Shown here piece after piece: positions 27,104 through 36,620 of a stretch of 64,000 bases of DNA. The first letter of the stretch is position 1. Each line of letters begins with the position of its first letter. Source of the stretch: Ga0077527 sp945862135. Its GTDB lineage: Bacteria > Pseudomonadota > Gammaproteobacteria > Burkholderiales > SG8-41. The notes beneath the pieces are model-generated. The model ran no database searches. It was given only the letters and a program-made list of their open reading frames with translations, and was not told where the DNA came from. Where the stretch lies: positions 49,722-113,721 of the forward strand of contig CAXNMF010000012.1 in NCBI GenBank assembly GCA_964203275.1, read 5' to 3'. Made by a program: the position numbers and the translations under genes.

Positions 27104-27895
27104 ATGCCCTACCTCGACCTGCCCGACTGCAAGCTGCACTACATTGTTGACGACCACACCGACGGCTGGACGCAGCCGGAAACCGTGCTGTTTGTGCACG
27201 GCTTCACCGAATGCACCGAAGCCTGGCGCGCCTGGGTGCCGCACTTCTCCCGGCAGTACCGCATGCTGCGTATCGACCAGCGCGGTTTCGGACTATCGAC
27301 GCCTGTGCCCAATGATTACCCGCTGAGCAACGACCGTTACATCGACGACCTGAGCCAGATCATCCAGCAGACCTGCAACGGCGGTCCGGTGCATATCGTC
27401 GGCGGCAAAAGCGGCGGCATCAGCGTGCTTGCGCTGGCTGCGGCACGCCCGGAACTGGTTAAGACGGTGACGGTGTCCTGTTCACCGGTAACGCCACCGA
27501 ATGCAGCCGGCTGGGTCGATGAAATGGAACGCACCAGCGTACGCGCCTGGGCAAAACGCACCCAGCGTGAACGCATGGGCAGCAAAATGCCGGACGCCGG
27601 TATCGACTGGTGGTCGGACATGATGGGCCGCACGCCGTTGTCGACCATACACGCCTATATGCGCTGGGTCAGCGCCATCGATATCCGGGAAGACCTGAAA
27701 CGAATCAAGGCACCGACACTGGTGATCGGCACAGACACCGCGCGGCGCGGCAAGGAAATCTTCGAGGGCTGGCAAAAAACCATTCCCGGTTCGGAACTGG
27801 CGATTCTGCCGATCGACGGTTATCACGCCGCTGGCACCGATCCCGACCTGACCGCAAAAACCACGCTGGAGTTCATCAAGCGGCGCAGCCGCTGA
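27104..27895 (+). CDS. Alpha/beta hydrolase
   Basis: ATG 27104 follows AGGAG; 263 residues. TVLFVHGFTECTEAW gives the oxyanion HG motif, RIDQRGFGLSTP follows, and the nucleophile elbow is IVGGKSGGISVLA with S103. APTLVIGTDTARRG leads to the acid residue and DGYHAAGTDPD to the catalytic His near 242. No signal peptide, so it is cytoplasmic. It is the second gene of the pair begun by the Bug protein; the substrate is not predictable. Confidence 0.88.
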   Translation: MPYLDLPDCKLHYIVDDHTDGWTQPETVLFVHGFTECTEAWRAWVPHFSRQYRMLRIDQRGFGLSTPVPNDYPLSNDRYIDDLSQIIQQTCNGGPVHIVGGKSGGISVLALAAARPELVKTVTVSCSPVTPPNAAGWVDEMERTSVRAWAKRTQRERMGSKMPDAGIDWWSDMMGRTPLSTIHAYMRWVSAIDIREDLKRIKAPTLVIGTDTARRGKEIFEGWQKTIPGSELAILPIDGYHAAGTDPDLTAKTTLEFIKRRSR

Positions 27896-27926
27896 ACCGA
27901 AACGCCTGACGGAGAATCGCCGCGTC

Positions 27927-28253
27927 TCAGCGCGGCGGCATCGCAAGGTAAAAAACCAGTCCACAGTAGGCCGAAGACATACCGGTGATGGCGGCAAGAA
28001 ATGCCCAGTCCAACCAATAACGCAGGTCACCAATGCCGCCACCGATGACCGCAAAAGCGAGCATCGGCCCAAGCACCAGTCCGCCGATGAAACCGCCCAA
28101 AGCCGCCAGACGCCGCCGCGGATGACACCATCCGCGATGGCGCAGCGCGTTTATCAGCAACAACAGCGGCAGGCCTGCGGCAGCGAGTGCTATTGACCAG
28201 ACACCGATGACCATCATCACGCCGACCGGCAGATTGTCGAGTATTCCTTCCAT
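27927..28253 (-). CDS. Small hypothetical membrane protein
   Basis: 108 residues with three to four predicted TM helices (about 8-34, 48-70, 83-103) separated by a basic loop RHRGWCHPRRR. I do not recognise a family. Its start lies 11 bases after the stop of the SQR-like gene, so it is the second cistron of that operon and could be a membrane partner or anchor for the flavoprotein. Confidence 0.7.
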   Translation of the reverse strand: MEGILDNLPVGVMMVIGVWSIALAAAGLPLLLLINALRHRGWCHPRRRLAALGGFIGGLVLGPMLAFAVIGGGIGDLRYWLDWAFLAAITGMSSAYCGLVFYLAMPPR

Positions 28254-28264
28254 GATCGCTTCCT

Positions 28265-29578
28265 TCAGGTCCAGCCCTTGAGCATCGCGAGGTAAGCCGG
28301 CTTCAGCATGCGCTCCTCGAGGAACCAGGCAAACCAGCTTTCGGTGAGCGGCTCCACGCCGGGCAACGTTGGCGTCAAACGACCTTCGTAATCAAATTCG
28401 ATGAGCATTGCGCGCCCGATCGAAGTGACCATCGGGCAGGAGGTATAGCCGTCGAACTTGAGCACCGGCTCCCGCCCTGCAATCACGGATACCAGATTGG
28501 CCGCAGCAACGATGCCGCTTTTCTTGACGGTCGCCGCGGTTTTTCCGCGCGGCGTACCGTTGATGTCGCCACAACCAAAAATTTCTGGAAACCGCGTATG
28601 ACGCAGCGTGCCCTTGTCGACCTCCATCCAGCCACCGTCAGCCATCGGACCGCTCTTGATCGACAGGGGACTGTTGCGCACCACCGCAGGCGCGCGCATC
28701 GGAGGCACGACATGCAGGAAATCGTAAGTCTGTTGGATATCACCGTCATTAGTGGCGAATGTAGCAATGCGTTTTCCCTGATCAACCGCCTTCAGCCGAC
28801 GGCCATAGGCAACGCCGATGTCACGCTGCTTCCACAGTTCGAGAACGCGGGTGTTGACTGCAGGCACGCCGAATACAGTGGACAAAGGCGACAGAAAATT
28901 CACCTTCGCGCGGCTGCGGCCACCGTGACGTCGCAGAAGATCGTCGGTGATGAAGGTCAGCTTCAGCGGCGCGCCCGCACATTTAAGCGGCGTGTGCGGC
29001 AATGTCATCACCGCATCACCACCTTTTTCGGCGAGCGCCATGATCATGCGGTAGGTGCCCAGTGCGGCCTGCGGACCGGCATAAACACAGCCGAGACCGT
29101 CTTGGCCGATCATCTTCGGGTCGAAACCGGCGATTTGATCAAAGGCGAGCTCCAGTCCCGTCGCCACCACCAGAAAATCGTAGGAAATGCGTTTACCGCC
29201 GGTGGTCACCACAGCCTTGGCTACCGGATCGATCTCTGCAGCATATTCCTGCAGCCATTCGATGCCTCGCGGCATCCAGTCCGCTTCGGATTCGATGACC
29301 TGTGCCGGATCCCAGGTTCCCGCGGCAACCAGCGTCAGACCCGGTTGATAGATATGCTGCTGCGCGCCGTCGATCAGCGTGATCCGTGCGCCTTCCAGTT
29401 GTGCGGACAGGCGCGCCGCCATGCTGATGCCTGCCGCGCCGCCGCCAACGATGACAATGTTGGCAGTAGTACGGATTGCCGCACGCGCTGGTGCCGGCAA
29501 CACGGTTGCCACACTGCCGCAACCGAAGGCCCGTAAAAAACGGCGCCGGCTGATAACTGAATAATCTGGATTGTTCAT
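28265..29578 (-). CDS. SQR-like FAD-dependent pyridine nucleotide-disulfide oxidoreductase, Tat-exported
   Basis: A 437-residue protein with a twin-arginine signal (SRRRFLRAFG near 10-19, cleaved near ARAA). The FAD Rossmann motif is NIVIVGGGAAGISMAARL (40-57); VVATGLELA is the second conserved stretch. Cys residues at 164 (GLGCVYAG) and 200 (PLKCAGAPLK) match the sulfide:quinone oxidoreductase/SQRDL pattern. A third, C336, sits in FGCGDINGTPRGKTAAT, displaced from the usual GDC position. Periplasmic sulfide or sulfane-sulfur oxidation is likely, but the shifted Cys leaves the exact reaction open. The start codon lies inside a perfect palindrome. Confidence 0.82.
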   Translation of the reverse strand: MNNPDYSVISRRRFLRAFGCGSVATVLPAPARAAIRTTANIVIVGGGAAGISMAARLSAQLEGARITLIDGAQQHIYQPGLTLVAAGTWDPAQVIESEADWMPRGIEWLQEYAAEIDPVAKAVVTTGGKRISYDFLVVATGLELAFDQIAGFDPKMIGQDGLGCVYAGPQAALGTYRMIMALAEKGGDAVMTLPHTPLKCAGAPLKLTFITDDLLRRHGGRSRAKVNFLSPLSTVFGVPAVNTRVLELWKQRDIGVAYGRRLKAVDQGKRIATFATNDGDIQQTYDFLHVVPPMRAPAVVRNSPLSIKSGPMADGGWMEVDKGTLRHTRFPEIFGCGDINGTPRGKTAATVKKSGIVAAANLVSVIAGREPVLKFDGYTSCPMVTSIGRAMLIEFDYEGRLTPTLPGVEPLTESWFAWFLEERMLKPAYLAMLKGWT

Positions 29579-29588
29579 TGAACAATCC
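29568..29588. promoter_or_regulatory. Perfect 10-bp inverted repeat over the SQR start codon
   Basis: GGATTGTTCA (29568-29577), one T, then TGAACAATCC (29579-29588). The repeat contains both the AGGA ribosome site and the ATG of the SQR-like gene. As DNA it could be an operator; as RNA, an eight-base-pair hairpin (loop of five bases) that hides the start. Confidence 0.6.
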
Positions 29589-29658
29589 TAATACATGAAG
29601 ACGGCCTCGTTTTGATGCAAATCAAATTCCGGTCATACCTTCAAGTACAAAAAGGAAA

Positions 29659-30873
29659 TCAATCTCGGCGGGCAACACCCTCTTCCCAGGAATAAGACAC
29701 CCGCTCATCAGGACCAAAGGGGATTTCTACCGGGCTGCCGGGCGGATATTCCCGGCTGTGCTGCTCAAGCAGCCGCAGACGTTGCGCCTCACGGGCATGA
29801 ACCAGAGACAGCGGATCGGAATAACCGAGTTCACGCGCCGCATGCAGCGGCCAGTTCGGGTTGTCCATCAGGCCGCGCGCGAGCGCGATCAAATCGGCAT
29901 GGCCTTCACGCAGAATGGCCTCGGCATGTTTTGCACTGCTGATCATGCCGACCGCAACCGTCGGCATACCCGTTCCAAGTTTTACTTCGCGCGAATAGCC
30001 AGCCTGGAATCCAGGCACACGCGGCACCGCAGGCATCGCGCTGTCGCCGCCAACACCGCCGGAAGAACAATCGATGACATCAACGCCACGCTCCTTGAGC
30101 GCCCGTGACAGCGCCAGCGTCTCTTCGATGCCCCAGACACCGCCAGGGCCCTCGACTGCAGAAGTACGGAACCACAGCGGACGATCTGCGGGCCACACTG
30201 CACGCACCGCTTCAGCCACTTCGAGTGCGTAGCGCATGCGGCCTTCGAGGTCGCCGCCGTAGGCATCCTTGCGCAAATTGGACAGCGGCGAAAGGAACTG
30301 ATGAATCAGATAGCCGTGGGCGCCGTGGATTTCACAGATGTCATAGCCGGCATCGACCGATCGTTGTGTGGCCTCGCGCCAGGCAACGATGGTTTCGCGG
30401 ATATCCTTTAAATCCATCTCGCGGGGAATCGCACCGTCCGGCGTCGGCGGCAGCGGACTGGGGGAAATACCCTGCCATGGACGCTCGGCGTCGCTCAGCA
30501 GCGCGCGGTCCTTCAGCGGACCGTGCTGCGACGCACGGCGGCCGCAATGTCCGAGCTGGATCGCCGGCACGGCGCCCAGCGACTTGATGAAATCGGTGAT
30601 GCGACGGAACGCCGGCACATGGCTGTCCTTGTAAATGCCGGCGCAATGATGGGTCTTGCGGCCGCGTGCTTCGACTGCAGACTCCTCACCGAAGACGATG
30701 CCGCAGCCGCCCATGGCGAAACGACCGAAATTGACGAGTTGCCATTCTTCGGGACCACCGTCGTCAGATGCGTACTGGCACATCGGCGAAGACACGATGC
30801 GGTTGCGCGCAACAATCGAACGCAACTGGATGGGGGTGAACAGCAGCGGCACTTCGCGGGAATCGTTGTTCAT
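29659..30873 (-). CDS. NADH:flavin oxidoreductase, old yellow enzyme (YqjM-like)
   Basis: Start ATG 30873 (MNNDSREVPLLFTP) gives 404 residues; upstream in-frame codons extend into non-homologous sequence. It is a TIM barrel with FMN-binding features: SSPMCQYAS with the regulatory Cys C32 of the YqjM class, AIQLGHCGRRAS, the substrate-binding EIHGAHGYLIHQFLSP and NLRKDAYGGDLEGRMRYALE. LIALARGLMDNPNWPLHAA closes the barrel. It reduces activated C=C bonds using NAD(P)H. It lies alone on the minus strand between hrpA and the SQR unit. Confidence 0.92.
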   Translation of the reverse strand: MNNDSREVPLLFTPIQLRSIVARNRIVSSPMCQYASDDGGPEEWQLVNFGRFAMGGCGIVFGEESAVEARGRKTHHCAGIYKDSHVPAFRRITDFIKSLGAVPAIQLGHCGRRASQHGPLKDRALLSDAERPWQGISPSPLPPTPDGAIPREMDLKDIRETIVAWREATQRSVDAGYDICEIHGAHGYLIHQFLSPLSNLRKDAYGGDLEGRMRYALEVAEAVRAVWPADRPLWFRTSAVEGPGGVWGIEETLALSRALKERGVDVIDCSSGGVGGDSAMPAVPRVPGFQAGYSREVKLGTGMPTVAVGMISSAKHAEAILREGHADLIALARGLMDNPNWPLHAARELGYSDPLSLVHAREAQRLRLLEQHSREYPPGSPVEIPFGPDERVSYSWEEGVARRD

Positions 30874-30989
30874 TTTGTGGAATTGATTAGAGGCAATGAT
30901 GCCGGAGTGTAATCGAACATACAGGGGCCGGAACGCCGGGGACCAATTGGTGAATCCTGAAGACCGGATGCAGATGCAGCTTGGAGGCG

Positions 30990-33900
30990 CTAGCCCATCG
31001 CGCCCCATAACTTGTCTAGGCGTTTGTAAGACACCGGATACGGCGTCTTCAGTTCCTGTGCATACAGTGACACGCGCAACTCCTCGATCTGCCAGCGGAA
31101 TTCCAGCAGGCGCGGATCAACCAGTCCGGCTTTTTTCTGCTGGTCGAGACGCATTTCAAAACGCCCCCACAGCTGGGCGATGCTCGCCGCGTGTTTGCCG
31201 TCGCGCTCGGCATTGGCCGGATATTTGGCGAGGCGCATCTGCATCGCCTTGATGTAACGCGGCAGGTGGGTCAGCTGCGACCATGGCGTAGCGCTGAAAA
31301 AGCCCTTGTGGATCAGGCGCTGGCTTTGCGCGCGGATGTCATTGGCGGCTCTGGCGACATTGCCCTTGGCCGCACCCAGTGCCAGCGAGAGCTGGTGCAC
31401 ATCGGCGGCAATCGTCACAAACAGGCGGCAGGCTGCTTCAGACACCGCCGGAAGCCGCGTGCGCGCGCGTTTGACCTGGTCTTCAAACGCCTTTAATCCG
31501 CGCGGCAGTTCATCATCACCGATGAAGGCGCGGTCGCAGATCGCCGTGATCAGATCGGCGCGCAGGTCATCAGGACTGGCGATGGTGCGCAACTGCAGTG
31601 CCGCCTGATCGAAGCCCTTCAGATTTTTTCGAGCTGGCGCATCTGCTCCTTCAGCATCAGCCGCATCAGGCGCACGATGCCGGCGCGCATCGATTCCTGC
31701 GCGGCGCTTTCGACATCGAACAGGCGAATGGCGACGCTGTCACCCTCGTCCGCGAGTGCGGGATAACCCGTCACCTGGCGGCCGCCACGGTTGAAGGTAA
31801 TCGTCGGCGGCAGGTCGCCGAAATCCCAGACCTTGATGCCTTCGCGCTCGATGCCGGTATTGGTATCACTGAAAGTCAGCTGCGCAGCCTCACCCGAGTT
31901 GCGCTTTGAGCACCGCCAGATCGCGCCCCATGGCCAGTTCGCGTCCCGATTCATCCACCACCCGGTAGTTGCAGCGCAGGTGCGGCGGGAATTCGATGGC
32001 CGCCGCTTCATCACGCGCCAGCGGCGCGCCGGACGCGCGCGAGGCATAACGCACCACGGCGTCGGCGAAGCTGCCGTGGGCCGTGCCTTCGGTCTGCAGG
32101 AATTTGGTGATGTGCTCGGTCGGCGGCGTCAGATGGCGGCGCCAGTTTTTCGGCAGTGCCTTGAAGGCGAAGGCCACCTTGTCGCGAATCATCCCCGGCA
32201 CCAGCCAGTCGAAAGCCGCGGCATCGAGCTTGTTGAGCAACGCCAGCGGCACGGTCGCGGTGATGCCGTCGAGCGGATGGCCGGGATCAAAACGGTATTT
32301 GAGTTTGACCTCGAACTCACCCGCTTTTTCCCCGACCAGGACGCTGTCGGGGAACTGCGCTTCGGTGATGTCTTCAGCAGCATGGCGCATCAGGTACTCG
32401 CGCGTCAGCAGCAGGTGGTCCGCGTTGTTCTGCTCGACCGTCTTGCGCCACTGCTCAAAGCCCGCGCCGTTGACGATGTCCTGCGCGATCCGTTCATCGT
32501 AGAACGCGAAGATCACCTCGTCGCTGACCAGCACATCGCGTTTGCGCGCCTTGTGCTCCAGCTCCTGCACTTCTTTTATAAGCCTTTGATTTTGTTGTAT
32601 AAATTTTGCGGGCGTGGCGTAGTCGCCGGCGACCAGCCCCTGGCGGATGAAAATCTCGCGGGCTTCCTTCGGATTGATCGGCCCGTAATGCACGCGGCGC
32701 TTGGGCACGATGGTGATGCCATACAGCGTGACGCGTTCATAGGCGGTGACCATCGCACGTTCACGCTCCCAGTGCGGATCAAAGTAATGACGGTCCACCA
32801 AATCACGCGCCAGCGGCTCGATCCATTCCGGTTCGATACGCGCAACGCAGCGTGCATAAAGCCGCGCGGTATCCACCAGTTCACCGGCCATCACCCATTT
32901 CGGCGCATTTGTATTTTTTTCTTTGCGCAGGCCCGAACCCGGGAAAATCGTGAACTTGATGCCGCGCGCGCCGAGATATTCGCCCTCTTCGTTCTTGAAA
33001 CCGATATTGCCAAGCAGACCGGCGAGCAAGGCACGGTGGATCTGGTCCTCGGTGGCCGGCTTTTCATTGACCTGCAAACCGAGTTCAGCGGTCAGCGAAG
33101 CCAACTGGCCATGGATGTCGCGCCATTCACGCATCCGCCGCTGCGACAGGAACAATTCCGCCAGCTGCTGCGCCAGCTTGCGGTTGGACTGCTTGTGTTT
33201 GATCGACTCGTCGAAAAAATCCCAGAGCTTCAGATAACTCATGAAGTCGGATTTGGCGTCGGCGAATTGCGCATGCGCACGGTCGGCGGCCTCTGACTTG
33301 TCGAAAGGCCGGTCGCGCGGGTCCTGCACCGACAGCGCGGAGGCGATGATCAGCACTTCGCGCAGGCAGCCTTCCTGTTTTGCGGCGATGATCATGCGTG
33401 CAATGCGCGGATCAATCGGAAATTTGGCGAGCTGCCAGCCGACGGGGGTGAGCTGTTTCTGCGCATCGACCGCACCGAGCTCGGCCAGCAGTTGATAACC
33501 GTCGGTGATCATCCGCGGGGTCGGCGCCTCAAGAAAGGGAAAATCCTCGACATCGCCGATGCGCAGCGCCTTCATGCGCAGGATCACATGCGCCAGCGAA
33601 GAGCGCAGGATTTCCGGATCGGTGTACTGCGGCCGCGCGTTGTAATCGTCCTCGTCATAGAGACGGATCGCCACGCCGGCGGCGACGCGTCCGCAACGTC
33701 CGGCACGCTGGTTGGCCGAGGCGCGCGACACCTTCTCGATCTGCAGCTGTTCGACCTTGTTGCGGTAGCTGTAGCGGTTGACCCGCGCCAGCCCGGTATC
33801 CACCACGTAATGAATGCCCGGCACCGTCAGCGAGGTTTCGGCGACGTTGGTGGCGAGAACGATGCGCCGTGCACCATGCGCACGGAACACTTCATCCTGC

Positions 33901-34757
33901 TCTTCAAAGGAAAGACGTGCATACAGGGGCAGAATTTCCGCGCCCTTCGGATGATTTTTGCGCAGGGCCTCGGCCGTCTCGCGGATTTCACGCTCGCCGG
34001 GCAGGAACACCAGCACGTCGCCGCCCGACCGTTCGCGCCACAACTCGGAAACGGCATCGACAATCGCTTCGTCGAGATCCTTTTCTTCCTGCTTTTCGTT
34101 TTTCGCCAGCGGGTGATAACGCACTTCCACCGGATAGGTGCGGCCCGACACTTCGATCACCGGCGCCGGTTTGCCGTTGATCGCGAAATGCTGCGCGAAG
34201 CGGTCCGCATCGATGGTGGCCGAGGTGACGATGATTTTCAGGTCGGGACGGCGCGGCATCAGCCGGCGCAGGTAACCGAGCAGGAAGTCGATGTTCAGGC
34301 TGCGCTCATGCGCCTCGTCGATGATCAGCGTGTCGTAGGCGCGCAGGTCGCGGTCACCCTGGGTTTCGGCGAGCAGGATGCCGTCGGTCATCAGCTTGAT
34401 ATAGGTGTTCTGCGACAGCTTGTCGGCAAAACGCACCTTGTAACCGACGGCATGGCCCAGCGGGCTTTTCAGCTCATGAGCGATACGCGTCGCAACAGTA
34501 CGCGCAGCAATGCGCCGTGGCTGGGTGTGGCCGATCAGGCCATGCACACCGCGCTGCAGTTCGAGACAGATCTTCGGCAGCTGTGTGGTCTTGCCCGATC
34601 CGGTTTCGCCGCAGACGATGACCACCTGGTTGTCGGCAATTGCGCGCGCGATGACCTCGCGTTTTCCGACCACCGGCAGGTCTTCCGGATAGGTCGGCTG
34701 CGGCAGGTTGCGCAGCCGGTGTTCGATGTCTTCGGGGGTACGGGGCTTCAAAGTCAA
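30990..34757 (-). pseudogene. hrpA: ATP-dependent RNA helicase HrpA, interrupted by two frameshifts
   Basis: About 1255 residues if repaired, close to normal HrpA. DEAH helicase motifs are intact: GETGSGKTTQLPK, IIDEAHERSLNIDF, VTSATIDADRF, VAETSLTVPGI and QRAGRCGRV. The C-terminal HrpA/DUF3418 region is split. An extra base in the GGG run (plus strand CCC, 31893-31895) stops the first part after LKAQLG. One base is missing from the T6 run near 31623, where LEK should continue NLKGFDQAALQL. Both are homopolymers. The annotated start is TTG 34757. ATG 34764 would be in frame if the TTTT run beside it were TTT, giving MALTLKPRT, so the start may hide a third indel. Confidence 0.85.
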
Positions 34758-34765
34758 AAGCCATT

Positions 34766-34832
34766 AGCCACAGAGGTCACAGAGAAAACCCGTGATTTGC
34801 CGTTCTCTGCGCTATCTGTGACCTCTGTGGCT
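34766..34832. repeat. 18-bp perfect inverted repeat, 31-base spacer
   Basis: AGCCACAGAGGTCACAGA at 34766-34783 is the exact reverse complement of 34815-34832, and GAGAA/TTCTC extends the pairing inside. It lies upstream of hrpA. Repeats built on the CACAGAG core recur between genes in many proteobacteria, so this is probably a REP-like element or a small non-autonomous mobile hairpin. Confidence 0.7.
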
Positions 34833-34857
34833 GAAAAGTTTTTAGGGTTCAAACAAA

Positions 34858-34881
34858 AAAGGCCGGCGTTCACCGGCCTTT
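34858..34881 (-). terminator. Rho-independent terminator after the PEBP gene
   Basis: A nine-base-pair stem (AAAGGCCGG / CCGGCCTTT) with loop CGTTCA. Read leftwards it lies 18 bases after the PEBP stop and runs into a T-rich tail (complement of the A run 34850-34860). Confidence 0.85.
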
Positions 34882-34899
34882 GCTGAACATTCAATCCAG

Positions 34900-35529
34900 T
34901 CAAAGCTTCACTTTCGGGTTCAGCGTGTAGAGGCCAGTGAGTTTGGCTTCACCCAGCACATGACCAACGATGGCCTTGCGCACATCGGCGCCGCCGAATT
35001 TCCCTTCAACAGGGCATTTAGCCACGTCCAGCGCATACAGCGTGAAGACGTAATGGTGCTTGATGCTGTCGTTCCACGGCGGGCAGGGACCGTCGTAACC
35101 GAAATAGTCGCCCTTCATGTCATTGTCGCCGGCAAACCACGCGGTGTAATCATTGATGCCCTGACGGGTGCCGCGCGGACCGTTCGGACCGGCTTTGCCG
35201 CGGGCAGTAACCGTATCGGAGAACTCCCCTGCCGCAATCGCACCGGAAGCGGGATCGAGATCGACCAGCACCCAGTGAAAAAAATCGACGCGGGGCAAAG
35301 TCGCCGGAATCTCGCGACCTTCCTGATTCACGTCATCGGGTTTGGACGGCACATCGTAGTCATGACAGATCAGCGCCAGTGATTTCGTGCCGGCGGGCAG
35401 ATCACTCCATGCCAGTTGCGGATTGCGGTTGGCGCCCAGCGTGCAATGGGTCTTGGCATCGGGGGCGCAAAAGGCGAATTCGGCCGGAATGGGCTGGCCG
35501 TCGCTGAAGCTGGTGCTGGTGAGTTTCAT
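34900..35529 (-). CDS. YbhB/YbcL-family Raf kinase inhibitor-like protein (PEBP)
   Basis: A 209-residue protein of the phosphatidylethanolamine-binding fold. NPQLAWSDLPAGTKSLALICHDYDVPSK contains the anion-pocket Asp and the DxD-like turn. FFHWVLVDLDP and YDGPCPPWNDSIKHHYVFTLYALD are the two other conserved blocks. There is no signal peptide. The physiological role of bacterial members is not settled. It is monocistronic with its own terminator, 44 bases upstream of the peptidase gene end. Confidence 0.9.
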   Translation of the reverse strand: MKLTSTSFSDGQPIPAEFAFCAPDAKTHCTLGANRNPQLAWSDLPAGTKSLALICHDYDVPSKPDDVNQEGREIPATLPRVDFFHWVLVDLDPASGAIAAGEFSDTVTARGKAGPNGPRGTRQGINDYTAWFAGDNDMKGDYFGYDGPCPPWNDSIKHHYVFTLYALDVAKCPVEGKFGGADVRKAIVGHVLGEAKLTGLYTLNPKVKL

Positions 35530-35573
35530 GCTGGAATCTCCTTCGATGGCAGTCGCGGATTATAACAATGCGC

Positions 35574-36620
35574 TCATCTGGGGGACTGCAGTGCCGCCAT
35601 CCGCTGCTTGCGCTCAGCCGCCGGCAAACCTGCAAGTTCGCGCACGGCCGCATAAAACCGCCCGAGATCGTTGCCCTGCTGCTGGAGCATTGCCTCAAAC
35701 GCCGGCACCTGCTGCGTGTAAATCGCGACAGACGCAAGATGGGCATTTCCCAGCGACTGGGCGAACCATCGGTCATATCCGGCAAAACCACCCCAGTCCT
35801 GGCGTTGTGCCACATAGGCGTTTTTCAGAGCAGCGAAAACCTCCCCCTTGCGTCGGCGCTTTTCTTCGATTGAAGCATTGCCGGCATACAACTGCGCAAG
35901 ATCACTGCGCGTGCGCGCGACCAGTTCACGAAAATCGGCGCGGAAACGCTGCAGTTGCAAAAACCGCGCGCGATCTTCATCGCTGCCGTGTGCTGCGAGC
36001 CAGCGCGCCACACCGGCCTGCTCGACTACAGTGGCGAAGGATTCATTGAACACGGTGTCGTCCTTGACGTAGACGACCTGGTGCGCAAGCTCGTGAAACA
36101 GCAGTCGCGCCAGTTCCGGTTCGGGATAGTGAACAAACGTATTGAGCACCTGGTCGGCAAACCAGCCGATCGTCGAATATGCAGGCACACCGCCGACATG
36201 CACATCGTAGCCCTCTGTTTTCAGCATTGCCGCATGGGAACGCGCTTCGGCTTCACTGAAATACCCGCGATAACCGACGCAGCCGGCGAATGGAAAACAC
36301 CATTGTTTCGGTTCGACGGAAAACTCCGGCGCCGCAAAAACGTTCCACACCACAAACGGCCGCGCGAGATCGGCGTAGGACCGGTAACTGCGATTGTCGG
36401 GCAGACCGAGTTCGCGGCTGGCGTAGTCACGGATGCGCAGCGCGCGTTCGAGCTGCGCTTTAGTCTTCGGATCCAGCGCAGGATCGGCAAGAATGCGCTC
36501 GATCGGCGCTTCGCGCTGCCAGATCTCCAACTGGCCACCCACCGAGTTCCAGTAATAGCCGATATTGCCGCAACCGGCGAGCGCCAGCACTCCAACCAGC
36601 AGCCACAGGCGGCGCATCAT
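35574..36620 (-). CDS. Putative zinc aminopeptidase lipoprotein (DUF2265 type)
   Basis: A 348-residue protein with a lipoprotein signal; the lipobox is LALAGC (C17). The metallopeptidase motif HELAH lies in LARLLFHELAHQVVYVKDD near 195, with a following NESFATVVE as the probable third ligand. The family (predicted aminopeptidase, Pfam Aminopep) is widespread in proteobacteria, though its substrate is poorly defined. Its start overlaps the stop of the upstream hydrolase gene by four bases, so the two are translationally coupled. Confidence 0.85.
   Translation of the reverse strand: MMRRLWLLVGVLALAGCGNIGYYWNSVGGQLEIWQREAPIERILADPALDPKTKAQLERALRIRDYASRELGLPDNRSYRSYADLARPFVVWNVFAAPEFSVEPKQWCFPFAGCVGYRGYFSEAEARSHAAMLKTEGYDVHVGGVPAYSTIGWFADQVLNTFVHYPEPELARLLFHELAHQVVYVKDDTVFNESFATVVEQAGVARWLAAHGSDEDRARFLQLQRFRADFRELVARTRSDLAQLYAGNASIEEKRRRKGEVFAALKNAYVAQRQDWGGFAGYDRWFAQSLGNAHLASVAIYTQQVPAFEAMLQQQGNDLGRFYAAVRELAGLPAAERKQRMAALQSPR

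Noticed and set aside
31791..34886. Long plus-strand ORFs (31791-33296 and 33492-34886) opposite hrpA
   Set aside because: No domain features and no ribosome site; they are shadows of the helicase reading frame.
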